Shown here in pieces: positions 35,060-49,829 of a stretch of DNA of 64,000 nucleotides. This DNA comes from Haemonchus contortus. Lineage: Eukaryota; Nematoda; Chromadorea; Rhabditida; Trichostrongylidae. The notes beneath the pieces are model-generated. The model saw only the letters and a program-made list of their open reading frames with translations, made no database searches and was not told the DNA's origin. A program made the translations under genes and the position numbers. The stretch lies in assembly GCA_000469685.2 (NCBI GenBank), contig LS997565.1, forward strand, positions 2,556,505 to 2,620,504, in the 5' to 3' direction. Each line of letters starts with the position of its first letter. Within the stretch, counting starts at the first letter, position 1.

Positions 35060-37779
35060 CTCCTAACTTTATGGAAACTTCTATTCATCTTAGTGCCATA
35101 ATTCGAAAAAAGCCATTACAGGCCGCTTCATACCTGTGAGAACAAACCTTTATGCCAGAATTAATCTGCCACGGATTTCTTCATGGCTCATGAAGTTTGT
35201 GAAAGTTTTCATGGTGAGCATGTTTTTATTGGAATAATAAGAGCCACTGGTGAAGACGTGGCAAACGATATTCACAAAGATGACATGTGGCAAAATCTGT
35301 TTCTGATATGTTTGGGCATTTCACTAGAGCTTGAAAGTCTGTCGTCTTCGCTTCTTTTACTATTCCATTTTTTCACTCGATTCGTTTTCTCTGAACGAAT
35401 TACCATATCTGTGGAGGGAACAATAGGATAACTGCTCCCACCAAGATTTCCCAAGGAGTAGAGCACTCTGTTCTCTCCTCTCATTAGTGAGAACTTAGTC
35501 GTCTAAGTGAGAACTCGATTAAAAAGAGGAGAGATACAATACTTTCTATAGCTATTGCGGTCTTTACACGGATCTCTATCCTAATGTCTACTTTGTCTCC
35601 ATGGCCCATTGCCAGCGACAATTTCCAATGCAACGACATTTTTGTGCACATCTGACATGCGTTCAATGGAAAAGACAATCTAGAGGGCTGTACAATTTTA
35701 CCGTGCTCTCATCTCAAAGACTGACAGGTTCTCTTCGATTAGATCGTTTTGTTTCTCACCATCAGCTGCTTGTTTGACGTTGGGAGGCGATCACAATGGC
35801 TGGGTTGGATTCAAGGGATGGGGTCCTTTTTCTGCTAGGTTGGGTAGATTTTTACCTTCTGTGTTCTAGCACGTGTAATCATGCATATTTGTATAGAGAA
35901 TCTAAGCGTGTTGCTGACATCTTGCATATCGGATTAGACAAAAACTTGACTTCAACTGAATGGCAAATAAGAATGAGGCGACCCGGTTACGGCTCTTATA
36001 AGTTACACCCTTGTACACCCTTACATGCTACGGCTAGCTCCTCAAATTATGGCCACCCCTTGCGGCATTACCTGGGAAGCTACTGATGTTTACATATACG
36101 CTAGAAGCAGCAATACTAACAAGTTCCATTCCACTCAACCTGGAAGAGTCCGATGTGATACTTGACGAAGTTTTATTACGGCATCCACTTCTAGCAAAGT
36201 TGATCCGCAGAATCTTGTGGTGTTCAGTCAGTTATCATTGAAAGCCCAAACACTATTATTTCCTTGGCACGTGGCAGAATGTAGGCGCCAAGCATTAGTT
36301 GTCTTTTTCCGACGTGGAGCTTAACGATTGCAACCTCGCCACTCTAAAAAAAGGGATCGTCTACATGAAGAAGGAGGTCTAAGAGAGCGATATCATCTCA
36401 TTGAAACTTTTATGAACAGGCCTTACTGAACTCATGCGCCACTTAGAGCGGGTCGGCATGAGAGTGAGGGTCGGCGATTTGTGCTTGCGCTACCTCTACT
36501 TGTGTACGTATTGAGTGGAAGCGAGTACTAGCCGAATTCAACTACCTTCATGAACAGATTGTCTCACGCTACGTGCACCTTGACTTCAACCTTATGTAGT
36601 TCCGAAGCTGAACTGAGGCATACGTTTGGAGGCATTGAAGCATTTCGAAAAAGATGATGTGGAGAAGATAAAGACCACTAAGCTCCACCACATTATTTTT
36701 GTTTTCAAGATACTTCTACCGTGACTTACGCTTCAGCGATGATATTACCCAAATCAAGTATTCAGAGATCAGATGGAGCAGACACTTTGACATTGAATCA
36801 GGGATGCTACCTACTGGACAATGAGCGAGATCGAGTAAACAAGAGGCTGGTTCAAAGTTCAGTTGTCAGACTACTTTAATAAAACTAAACAAAGGCGAAG
36901 AAGCTAACGATACGCTCCAATAGAGAGGGCTCATCGAACTACGGTGAGTTTCGACAGTGACGATGGAGATATCATCGACGTCACCGTCATCGGGCACCTA
37001 AAATGATACCCAAATAAGAATTTCGGTTTAATCAGCTTATATCTTAACAATTTTACGGGCAATTTTCGATTTTTGCTCCGTTATATAAGTATAACGTCAC
37101 AATGAGAACACGGAGACTTTATAAGGGAGTGCGGAGTATTTCGAGTTCAATTATCTTAAAAGGGGAAACTGTGTCGCTAATATATTCAAAGACTATATCT
37201 GCCATGCCTCGAGGTCGTTATCGCGATGTACCACGATTCTTGCGATCCATCGTTCACAGAGCTTCCAGCATTCCCACCTGATTACAGATTTGTTTTGCCG
37301 GGAATGTTTCAGTACTTTGCGCTTATCAGCGTGATCTTGTGAGGCAAATGCCAACGACCGTTCTAGTACGCTGGCATGCGCTGGAACGTCAGTTCTTCCT
37401 CTTGGATGCATATGTTTCTGTGTGTTTGCGATTTATCCTTTATTTTCTATGTGTCACACTCATACGCTCGTATTACCATACCTCTCATATAAGGGGCCCT
37501 TCGTTGTAGTGCCTTGCGCCATTGGTCTGTGTTTTCGCCTATTGAGATCTTCTTTATTGTTGATCGACTCTACTGTTTGACTGTTATTGCTACTCTTTCT
37601 TAGGATTGTATTATGATTAATTACCCAAGTTTGTGAATAAATGTAAATAAAGTGTCAATGTAAATAGAGTTGCCTTGCGCCGTGTGTCGTGGTTGCAATA
37701 TGACCTAAATTCGAGCCACCGGAATCGCTTTAGTCGTCATCCTTCTGCAAGAGAGAAAGCACAAAGTTCTTCGTGATAC
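35060..37779. other. Intergenic block between genes 4 and 5, no active gene seen
   Basis: Contains the conserved upstream DNA (35100-35800) and a decayed copy 3 of the unassigned block (35830-36950), with stops in all frames seen in copies 1 and 2. 37000-37780 is AT-rich DNA partly unique to this interval. Short ORFs are present but not conserved. Confidence 0.45.
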
Positions 37780-38410
37780 AAGGCTAAGTATGAGGGGAAT
37801 AGGAAGACAGATCTCTCGTTGTCGAGAACCACTGTATGGGGAATCGTGGAAAGAAGTAGCAACATTGTCATAGCAGCAATAAAAAAAGCTACCACATATT
37901 CTTGTCTAGTTGCCGATAAGAATAATTCGATTTAACGGTTACAATTGTTACTATCGTGACTTGCAAAAATGAATGACTATTTTAGCCGTTGTATAATAAT
38001 TTGTGAGGGGAAGGGTTAGGTATGTTGTGCTAGAACTTGCTTTCGTGACCTTCAGAATAGACTCCACGAGTTACAAGGATATCCTACAAGGGTACTTGTT
38101 GCCATTCTTGAGGCTGTCTTGTCTCAATATATGTTTTTCAACGGGACAATGCTGCAATCCACGTTGATCGTACTACGAAGTAGTGGTTGCGTTGGCGAAA
38201 TATAGAAGTCTTATTTGGCTAGCTTGCAGTCCTGATCTCCACCCAATGGAAAATCTGTGGGGCATCACTGCACGGGAAATTTATACAAATAGCTATCAGT
38301 TTCAAACCATAGAAGAGCTGGAACAGGCGATGATCGATTCTTAGGACGAAACCTTCAATAAAGTACTTCGAAAACTTGTTTCTAGTGTGCCACAGAAGCT
38401 ATTCGATGTT
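37780..38410 (+). pseudogene. Tc1-like transposase relic, copy 3
   Basis: The best-preserved part is the C-terminal catalytic block near 38220-38345, reading LACSPDLHPMENLWGI followed by TIEELEQAMIDS. This is the SPDLNPIENLW region with the third acidic residue of Tc1-type enzymes. Upstream parts are degenerate. Paralogue of 7431-8260 and 15440-16400. Confidence 0.8.
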
Positions 38411-38671
38411 GGGCTAGATCAGGGAGGACCCGCTTTATTCTAATCATATTCTGTTTATCATTCTTATTGCTGGATTTTTTAATTTCGTAGAGTGTATTGT
38501 GCTTACGAAAAAGTGCAAGAGCTGTAAATTATTCATAAAAACGTTAAAGAAAATGTGATCCAACTAAAGATCATGTGGGAGGTTATTCAAGGTGGTGGAA
38601 TCTGGACAAAAAGGCTAAGAACGTCTCTGTTCGAATGTCCATTTTGTAATGCAAAATGTGAGGGAACCTTA

Positions 38672-40692
<2,021 letters not shown>

Positions 40693-41064
40693 TACTTATG
40701 AAACGCGCGTATTATGAGTTCGCCGCTTGTTGTCTGCCTACCTTCGAACTTTCCTCAACTTGGCTGTTGTCCCTCCTTTTTCGGTCACATTTAGTCTTGA
40801 TAATGACCGTTAATGAAGTAATGAAGTACCTCTAGTTTCACAGGTCAGACAATCTCACCAATTATACTTTGCCCACATTTTTTCCTTCGATAAGCAACCA
40901 TACGTTCTCCTTTCTCTTTACTGCACGACCTTTTTCTCAACTGGGAATGTGAGGGTTAACAGAGCCGTAGCAAAGGGATGGAATGGAGAAGACAGCCAGA
41001 AAGAATAAACAAATCATCCATTTGTAAATGGTCGAAAACACTAGAAACAGCAGTTTTTCAAAAG
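40693..41064. other. Downstream flank of gene 5, no gene seen
   Basis: AT-rich sequence matching the downstream flanks of genes 2, 3 and 4. No ORF is supported. Confidence 0.45.
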
Positions 41065-41070
41065 TTTATT
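41065..41070 (-). terminator. Poly(A) signal of array gene 5
   Basis: AATAAA on the minus strand (CAAATAAACTTTTG), 95 bp after the stop codon. Confidence 0.75.
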
Positions 41071-41164
41071 TGAGACTGTAGGTGGGGAGTAGGTGGGAAA
41101 TGCGAGTTGAATAAACAGTTCAACTCTGATCGATAGTTTCCCGATGATATCCCAGCTCCATCAA

Positions 41165-44100
41165 TCACATATCAGCTCCTGAAATATGAAGGATAATTGT
41201 TCGATTCATCATAATTTATGGCACTAGCAACATATTCTCATTGATATCGATAATTTTCAAGCTTGCTCACATCTTTCTATACCAAAGAACACCAACAACG
41301 GCACCTTTTTTTGTTTTACTTGGATTACTCTCTAAGATTACCTTCAAAAAGAGGTACTGCTGGTGCTGGAGTTGTGACCGGTCCTGGTCCGAAAAGGGGC
41401 TGAGGGTTTCCTAAAACGAGATATTTTCATACCTTGGATTTTCCGAATATTAACTCAATTTTTTTATTTGCCCACTGTTGCCAAGCTCCTTTCTACAGTC
41501 GAAGTCATTCATAACTGCATACGAGAGCAGACGTTTTAATTTACGTAGGGCTTTCGATGAATGTCGCCATGACTGAGTTGTTTTCCTGAACTCTTCTCGC
41601 AGCTTGTACATAAGCTTCGTCACACTGACGTTTTGACAGAATCGCCTTCTTAACAACCCAAAGGTAGCGTAGAATCCTGACAATTGCGACACTCCGATCA
41701 AATGTCCCCACTAAACAACCGAAGACCGGATCTTCGCATAGCGCACGGGTCATCGGAGTGAGGATCATGCACCGCAGCTTTCTGGATTCTTCGGAGGATG
41801 TGTGGGGTAGGTTTTCATTAATACCAAAGAGAGCATGTAATCACGTTTTGTTCGAAGCGCTATTCGAAGTAGTCTAATTTTAACGTTGAGCTCCTTGGCG
41901 TCGCATCGCAGCTGCCGAAGGGATTGTCTAGCTCTTTTCATACAGAAAACTCCGGAAACAAACGCTAATTCGAACAGTGGCAGAGAAAACGGTTCCCTAG
42001 ATGAACTAAGTTAATTTTTAGCCTCATCAGCAGAACTTCTTTAACGAGCCTCGAACTGATTCATATAAATTACCTTGCACTACCACACGGCCTGGTATCA
42101 AGTCAAGCGGTTCGCTCCCTGAAACAGTATGTGTTACATCCTTACTACATTTTCTAAGTTATGAAGGAAAATCGATATATCAATCGTCTTATTTACAAAG
42201 AGATCAATAGTAACTAACATGGCAGGCTCTCTTCTACAAAGTTTTAGCCGTTTACATTTTAATTCCTTGAATTGATTTAGATAAATTACCTGGCGGCATT
42301 ACAACAGGACCTGGTCCAAGAGGAAGGGGAGACTTCCCTGAAAACAGTATCTATTACATTGCATTTCTCCAATTTCTAGATAGTGAAGGAGACTCCGCCT
42401 ATCAATAATAGGAAACTTGACAGGCACCGTTCTACAAATGGAAATGTTCACAACTACAGACGACTTCTGCTGCCTACAGTTTAACCCCTTGAATTGGTTC
42501 ACATAAGTTACCTGGCGGTACCGCAGGACCTAGTTCAAAGGGGAGCTGAGGGTTTCCTGAAATCAATGTATATTAAATTGCATTCCTCTTATTTCTAGGT
42601 AATGAAGGAGACTCGATCTGTCCATCATCTTATACAAATATCAATAATTGGTAAAATGACAGGCTTCTTTCTGTAAATGAAGACGTGAGGAGAAAGTAGA
42701 TGAGATGTGTTCACAATTACATACAATTTTAGCTGCTTACGCTTTAACCCTTTGACGACAATGCCGATGTCGACATGACGCGCCCGTGGGACCACGCCCC
42801 TTTCGTTTCGTGCGCGACTGGCACCCACCGGTGGGTGCCATGGTCCCAGGAGGAACTCCCTTCTCTGGCTCAATAAGTTTAGCAATATTTCGCTTGAAAT
42901 GGAAGTATCAAAATATCATTCCATCCATTACAATTGAGTGAGGCTTGAAAATGGAGGGAATGTGGGACAAATTCTGAAAATAATGTTGACATTAGAAATG
43001 CGTGTTACATTAAGACTCTTTAGCATAAAATTATGCTCTGCTAGTGCGCCTGCTAAGAAAGTGAAAACACAGTGCAACAGTTGTTACGGCTTTTACTGTC
43101 TGCAATCTTTCCAGGATGAACACAAATCTTGCAGAAGTACCTAGGTTTTTTCTTCAGTGATACCCCTTGTATATATTTTTGTAATAAATAAGCTTTAGTA
43201 AAACAATAATGTGGACCATGTTGAATATGGATACCATGAAGTTTGTTACTAATAATGAAAATATTGAATAAGTTTCAAATGTGCAAATAAAGAAAAAACA
43301 TGGTGGCACCCAACATTGGGTGCCATGGTCCCATGCGCCAGTCATAGTGGCACCCGCCGGCGGGTGCCATGGTCGTCAAAGGGTTAATTCCTTGAATTGA
43401 TTCAGATAAATTACCTGGCGGCGATATCACAGGGCCTGGTCCAAGGGGAAGGGAAGACCTCCCTGAAAACAGTATCTATTACATTGCATTTCTCCAATTT
43501 CCAGGCGGTGAAGGAAACCCGATCTATCAATAGTAGATAGCATGACAGACTCTCTTCTACAAACGAAGACGTTCACAAATACAGGCTATCCAAAAATTAT
43601 AAGCGTCAAAATTTAGGAAGCAGAAATGTTTTATCAGTTCCACTTCATTCCTAATTAATTAGTTGCATAAGTAGGTCTCCTTGCAATCTGCATAGTCGAC
43701 AATAGAACTTCTCAAATCTTCAATATGGTGAAGGCCAATTCAATGCTACCTGCAATCGTTTGCATGCAAAGGGCGGGAGGATAGATTACAATTGCTTTCG
43801 ATTTCAAAAATGATCGAATGAAAGGCTAGCTCATTTGCCTCGATCGTAATCATGAGTGATCCATTAAAAGGATGGCGATGGAGAAGGGCTTATCGAAGTC
43901 ATCGATGGGGCGGATTGTCAAACGAGAGCTTCATTGCTATTCTCATTGTATACAGAACTGCCACTTCATTTGCAACCTATAGACATCGTAGGGCCAAAAA
44001 ATTCAGATGCTAACTAATTCAAGCGGAAACACGCATACCTGCATCGTTTTCCCCTACGAGAAAAATTTCACGACAAACCAGTATTCGAGAAACAGTACGA

Positions 44101-47100
44101 TTTGGTTCTGCAGAGAAATGAAAAGTGCAATGTCTCACGAAAAAGTGTTTCATGAACAGTAAAAAATTGTTTTTATACGAAGGATTTACTGGCAATGGTA
44201 AGAAAATGACCCTCTGGCTTCTCAGCGTTGCAGTGAATGCTAAAAGAGACGTTCACATGAAGAATATATTGATGTATGCACTGAAGCCTTGGTTCGACTA
44301 CGCTGTCTAAAACAGCCCGTGGTCCTTCGAGCTCCAGCCCACACACAAGAAATCTCGTCCGGGAGTGGTGCTGACGCTAGCTGCCCGAATTTATAGCAAT
44401 GAGCTATGACCATCATGCTTTTCAGATCTTAAAGGCACTGTTCGCGACGATTCAAGACTGTCTGACGTGACATCGAATTGGAGGCGGACACGTCATCGAT
44501 ACCCCCGCCCATTGAATCGTCGCGAACAGTGCCTTTAACTCACTTGACTTCACCGTGCGGTCCCTGATTAGACAAGGGTCTGTCGGGTTAGCAATCTTAG
44601 TTTGAATCGTGGACGAAGGAATCAGAAACGGCTGGGAGAAAAATGAAGTGGGGATACCTGCGTGTCACATGCCAGGAGTTTGAGAGCAGACTCCGGGCTG
44701 GAATCCGTGTTAATGGGTGATATTTGGAAATGTGGTTGTAGCTTGCTATTGTACATGATGTAAGCGAGCGTGCATTACAGTAGCGCTCAAAAGTATTCGG
44801 CCAACTTTAATTTGCCGTAAGTTTTTTTTCTCAGTGGAGCAAATCGCATGAAATTTTGATATGCTCAAGTCAAGCATATTTCACACTATCCAACGCTATT
44901 TGACTGCAAAGACTATACTGAAAGCAAGTTTGTGACGTCTGCAGTTATCCGCACCTTATGTTCGTTCTTCTTCTCTTCTGGGTTCGACATTAGTGCTCAT
45001 ACACTTAAGACATGGCAAAAAAGAAAGGACTCCTAGAAGGACCACCATTCGTATTTCCAGTTGATTTTTTGTTCAAGCCCTTTTGGATATCTGGAACATG
45101 ATCAGACTGCAGGTAAATAGTGGTTAATATTCACACTACACCAATGCTACACATATTGGAATTTCGCTCGATTAGATCCAGTAGGAAAGGAGTTATGACT
45201 GAAAATTACAACTTAAGAAGCATTTCGCCGAATACTTTTGAGCGCTACTGTAGATTTCATTGTTATCTCTGCTCTAGAAGTTTTAAACTCATTGCAATGA
45301 ATAGGCGCCTATAATTTTGGGATACCCTGTGCATACAATTTCAGCCGTTTTATTTCTTGAATTGATTCAAATAAATTACCTAGCGGCACTATCACAGGAC
45401 CCGGTCCAAGAGGAAGCGGAGAGTTTCCTGAAAACGGTATACATTATACAGCATTTTTCCAATTTCTAGGTAGTTAGGAAGGCCCGATGTATCCATCATC
45501 TTACAAAAACATCAATAATAGATAACGTGACAGGCTTCTTTACAAATTAAGACATTCACAATTACATACAATTTTGGCCGCTTACACTACATTCCTTGAA
45601 TTGATTCAGATAAATTACCTGGCGGCACTATAACAGGAACTGGACCAGGTGGAAGGGGAGATCTGCCTGAAAACAGTATCTAACATTGCATTTCTTTAAT
45701 TTCTAGGCGGTGAAGGAAACCCGATCCATCAATAGTAGATGGCATGACAGACTCTCTTCTACAACTGAAGACGTCCACAAATACAGGCTATCCAAAAATA
45801 ATAAGCGTCAAAATTTAGGAATTTCTGAAGCAGAAATGATTCATCAATTCCACTTCATTCCTAATCAATTAATTGCATAAGTAGGTCTCCTTGCAATCTG
45901 CATAGTTACCGAGGTAGGTCTTCTCATATCTTCAAGATGGTGGAGGCTAATTTAATGTTACCTGCGATCGTTCGCATGCAAGAGGCGGAAGGACAGAGTA
46001 CAATTGCTTTCGATTTCAAAAATGATCGAATGAAAGGCTAGCTCATTTGCCTCGATCGTAATCTTGAGTGATCCATCAGAAGGATAACGACGAAGCAGGG
46101 TTTATCGAAGTCATCGATGGGGCGGATTGTCAAGCAAAACTTCATTGCTGTTCCAATCGTATACAAGATTGCCACTTCGCCAATCTCTAGACATTGAAGG
46201 GCCAAAAAAAATCAGATGCTAACTCACTCAAGTGGAAACACGCATACCGACATCCTTTTCTTCTACGAGAACAATTTCAAAGCCAGCTTGCAACAAACAA
46301 TACGCCCTGTTCTGCACAAAGAAATGGTAAGGCTCACCTCTCACGAAAATCGCTGTATGAACAACAATATAATTTTTTTCGAGGAATTCACTATCAATGG
46401 TGAGTTGGTGATCCCGTGGTTTCTCGGTTTCGACGTGAAAGCTAGTGAATCTAAGAAAGACATTCATTTAAAGAGCTTACTGATGTATGTGCTGGAGCAC
46501 TGGTTAGATCCAGCTTTCTAAAACATCCCCTGGTCTTTCGGGCAGGACGGTGCTCCGCGCACACAGCCGAGCTCGCCTGGTGCCGACGCTAGCTGTCCGA
46601 CTTTATAGCAAACAGGTATGACTATCCTGCTTTTCAGATCATAACTCACTTGACTTCACCGTACGGTCATCGATTAGAGGAACCTGTCAGGTTTGGATCA
46701 TAAAGCAAGGATCAAGAATGGCTGGAAGAAAAATGGAGCAGAGATACCTGCGTGCTACGTGCAGGAAGCTCGAGAGCTAAATCCAGGCTCCAATCTGCGT
46801 TAATGGGTGATAATTGGGAAAGTGACTGTAGCTTGCTGTTGTACATGATGTAAGCAAGCGTGCATATAAATTTCATTGTTATTCTCTGCTTAGAAATTTC
46901 AAAATCATTGAAACGAATAAGCGCCTACAATTTCGGATTGCCCTAAGCATACAGTTTCGGCCGCTTACGCTTCATTCCTTGAATTAATTTGAATAAGTTA
47001 CCTGGCGGCATTATAATAGGACCTGGTCCAAGCGGAAGACGAGACACTCCTGAAAACAGTATCTATTACATTGCATTTCTCCAATTTCTGGGTAGTAAAG

Positions 47101-49734
47101 GAGACTCATTCTATCAATGATAGGTAACTTGACAGGCACCGTTCTACAAATGGATATCTTCACAACTACATCCGATTTCTGCTGCTTACACTTTAACCCC
47201 TTGAATTGGTTCACATAAGTTACCTTGCGGTATCACAGGACCTGGTTCAAGGGGGAGCGGAGGGTTTCCTGAAATCAATGTATATTGAAATACATTCCTC
47301 TTATTTCTATAGGCAATGAAGGAGCTCCAATCTATCCATCATCTTACAAAGATATCAGTAATTGGTAACATGACCGGCCCCTTCCTGTAAATGAAGACGT
47401 GGGAGGGGGGGGGGGCACTTGGCCAATTTTGGCCACTTACACTTTAATTACTCGAACTGATTCGGATAAATTACCTGGAGCCGCTATAGCAGGACGTGGA
47501 CTAGGTGGATGGGGAGAGCTCCCTGAAAACAGTATCTATTACATTGCATTTCTCCAATTTCTATGCGGTGAAGGAAACCCGATCTATCAGTAGTAGGTAT
47601 CGTGACAGGCTCTCTTTCACAAGTGAAGACGTTCACAAATACAGGCCATCCAAAAATTATAGGCGTCAAAATTTAGGAACTCCTGAAGCAGAAATGTTTT
47701 ACCAATTCCACTTCATTCATTATTAGTTATTTGCACAAGTAGGTTTCCTTGCAATCTGTATAGTTACCGAGGTAGGACTTCTCATATCTTCAAGATGATG
47801 AAGGTTAATTTAATGTTACTTGCAATCGTTTGTATGCAAGAGGCGGAAGGACAGAGTGAAATTGCTTTCGATTTCAATAATGATCGAGTGAAAGGCTAGC
47901 CCATTTGCCTCGATCGTGATCTTGAGTGATCCATCAGAAGGATGGCGACGAAGCAGGGTTTATCGAAGTCATCGATGGGGCGGATTGTCAAGCAAAACTT
48001 CATTGCTGTTCCAAACGTATACAAGATTGCCACTTCGCCAATCTCTAGACATTGAAGGACCAAAAAAAATCAGATGCTAACTCACTCAAGTGGAAACACG
48101 CATACCTACATCCTTTTCTCCTACGAAGAAAATTTCACGAAATTTCACGAATTTCTCACAAGAAGATTGTTTTACGATCAAAAGCTAATGTTTTTTTGAG
48201 AAATTCACCATCAATGATAAGAAGGTGACCACGTGGTTTCTCGGCTTCGGCGGCGTGAAGCTAGTGAAATCTAAGAAAGGCGTTCATTTAAAGAGCGTAC
48301 TGATGTATGTACTGGAGCCTTGGTTCGAGCCCCCTGTCTCAAAAAGCCAGTGGTCTTTCGAGCAGGACGGTGCTCCAGCCCATACATGCAATCGCGCCCG
48401 GGAGTGCTGCAGACGCTGGCTGCCCCACTACATAGCAAATAGGTATAATCATCCTACTTTTCAGCTGTCAACTCACTTGGCAACACCGTATGGCCCCTAA
48501 TTAGAGGAGCCTGTCGGGTTTGGATCATGAAAGCAAGAATCAAGAACGGCCGGGAGAAAAATGAAGTGGAGACACTTGCGTAACACATGCAGGGAGCTCT
48601 ACATAGAGCAAAATTCAGGCTGCAATCTGCGTTAATGGGTGATATTTGGAAATATGATCGTAGCTTGCTGTTGTACATGATGTAAGCAAATGTGCATATA
48701 GATTTCATTGTTATTCTCTGCTTAGAAGTTTCAAATTCATTGCAATGAATAGGCGCCAATAATTTCTGGTTGCCCTAAGTTTTGGCCGCTTACGCTTTTC
48801 TCCTTGAATTGATCCAAATAAGTTACCTGGCGGCATTATAATAGCACCTGGTTCAAGGGGAAGGGGAGGCTTTCCTGAAAACAGTATCTGTTACATTTCT
48901 CCGACATTTTAGGTTGCGAAGGAGGTTCGATCTATTCATCCTACGAAAACATCAATAATAGGTAACATGACAGGTTCCTTTCCACAAATGACTTTCGCAA
49001 CTACATACAATTTCAGTGGCTTACAATTTAACTAATTGAATTGATTTAGATGAATTACCTGGCGGCACTATAGCAGGACCTGATCCAAGGGAAAGCGGGT
49101 GCGAAGGGGCTCCTGAAAAAGAATGGAAAACAGGTATCCTTCGAACTTCTAGGTAGTGGCGGGTGGCTCAATCTACTCGTCATCTTAAAATAGTATCAGT
49201 GATAGGTAAGATGATCACTTTATTATCAAAACTGAAAAAACTACCACTACAAATACAATTGTTCAGGTTATCCACAAATTGATCAAGATAAAATACCCGT
49301 CGTTAATACAACTGGTCCTGGTTCTTGTTGAATTGGACTGTGGGTAGTTGATGAAGTAACCCATGGGGGCCGTAAGAGCCCTAAAAAATGCTCAGGTCTT
49401 TTGAAAAACAATTCCTTTACAAAGCTAAATTTTGTTCTAGTTTAATATAGTTTTCCAGACTTGTGACAAGGTTGATATGTTATGTGATTGCCACGATCTA
49501 GCCCGACTGCTCCTAAAACTGGGAACCGCTATGTACAATAGCGGGTGCACTTAATGCTCCATTTCAATCAACTCATTAATGTGATTTTTTCTAAGACTGA
49601 AAGCACCTAAAACAACAGGTGCAGTAAGTCTCATGCTCTATTTGTTTAACTCATTTACTTGATTTACCTATAGGTGTGATCATTTGCCCAGCAGCAGCTG
49701 TGATGATTGCAAACAAGACGGCGACGAAATACAT
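41165..49734 (-). CDS. Array gene 5: expanded secreted GPGP micro-exon protein
   Basis: Longest gene. Exons: 49668-49734 (MYFVAVLFAIITAAAG signal plus QMITPI), 49297-49323 (27 nt, weak acceptor), 49059-49112, 48827-48874, 47475-47522, 47224-47268, 47002-47049, 45619-45666, 45380-45427, 43415-43462, 42512-42556, 42290-42337, 42074-42118, 41342-41410 (69 nt, GNPQPLFGPGPV...VPLFEG) and terminal 41165-41178 (GADM, stop). Every junction is phase 1. The joined CDS is 702 nt, 233 residues, without an internal stop. Typical exon peptides are GKSPLPLGPGPVVMPP and GVSRLPLGPGPIIMPP. The exons encode a run of about 13 diverged repeats. Three Tc1/mariner relics and a piggyBac element lie in introns. The protein is secreted and of unknown role. 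Confidence 0.78.
41450..42050 (-). other. Intron with a possible retroelement fragment
   Basis: A long intron of gene 5 with a minus-strand open stretch around 41541-41768 (FDRSVAIVRILRYLWVVKKA...CDEAYVQAARRVQ). It loosely resembles the region before the integrase in BEL/Pao polyproteins. The match is from memory of family style only and could be wrong. The rest of the intron has no recognised content. Confidence 0.25.
42748..43383 (+). mobile_element. piggyBac-type element, internally deleted
   Basis: Exact TTAA target duplications (42744-42747 and 43384-43387) flank inverted ends CCCTTTGACGAC and GTCGTCAAAGGG, the piggyBac CCYT-type terminus. Subterminal repeats GGCACCC..GGGTGCCATGGTCCCA occur at both sides. 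It carries only the transposase C-terminus. It lies in an intron of gene 5 between exons 43415 and 42556. Confidence 0.88.
42938..43144 (+). pseudogene. piggyBac transposase C-terminal Cys-rich remnant
   Basis: The open frame ends with KKVKTQCNSCYGFYCLQSF followed by a His/Cys pair, matching the layout of the Cys-rich DNA-binding tail of piggyBac transposases (C-x2-C-x4-C then H/C). The catalytic core is missing. Confidence 0.65.
44433..44534. mobile_element. TTAA-flanked MITE
   Basis: TTAA at 44429-44432 and 44535-44538. Perfect terminal inverted repeats AGGCACTGTTCGCGACGATT with its complement. Only about 50 bp lie between the repeats. TTAA target duplication suggests mobilisation by a piggyBac-type transposase. 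Confidence 0.88.
44778..45250. mobile_element. TA-flanked MITE, 473 bp
   Basis: TA at 44776-44777 and 45251-45252. Perfect inverted ends CAGTAGCGCTCAAAAGTATT and its complement. No transposase is encoded. It is a Tc1/mariner-type non-autonomous element nested within relic E. Confidence 0.9.
45784..46945 (+). mobile_element. Tc1/mariner-family relic, copy F
   Basis: TA at 45782-45783. The left end is CAGGCTATCCAAAAATAAT and the right end GGATTGCCCTA. Plus frame 46216-46521 retains VKASESKKDIHLKSLLMYVLEHW, and the C-terminal part reads ARIKNGWKK. Intronic in gene 5. Confidence 0.8.
47642..48777 (+). mobile_element. Tc1/mariner-family relic, copy G
   Basis: TA at 47640-47641. The left end is CAGGCCATCCAAAAATTAT. 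Block 48225-48500 reads KKGVHLKSVLMYVLEPWFEP...QWSFEQDGAPAHTCNRAREC, with the second catalytic Asp context intact. The C-terminal ARIKNGREK follows near 48530. Other parts are frameshifted. Confidence 0.82.
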
Positions 49735-49821
49735 CCTGAAATGGTCAATCCTTGAAGTGGATGTGAAGGCAGCCCTAGCAAAAAGGCTGTTGATGATGAG
49801 GGTGCTTTTTCTTGGTAGCTG

Positions 49822-49829
49822 TATATATA
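49822..49829 (-). promoter_or_regulatory. TATA box of array gene 5
   Basis: TATATATA on the minus strand, 88 bp upstream of the ATG at 49734. The downstream context CAGCTACCAAGAAAAAGC differs slightly from that of genes 1-4. Confidence 0.83.

Larger units (their letters stand above)
43582..45329 (+). mobile_element. Tc1/mariner-family relic, copy E, with two nested MITEs
   Basis: Ends CAGGCTATCCAAAAATTAT and the inverted partner ATAATTTTGGGATACCCTG. It has a TA flank on the left; the expected right TA reads TG. Degenerate transposase frames run on the plus strand, for example 44125-44310 (SVAVNAKRDVHMKNILMYALK). A 102-bp TTAA-flanked MITE and a 473-bp TA-flanked MITE interrupt it. Confidence 0.82.
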
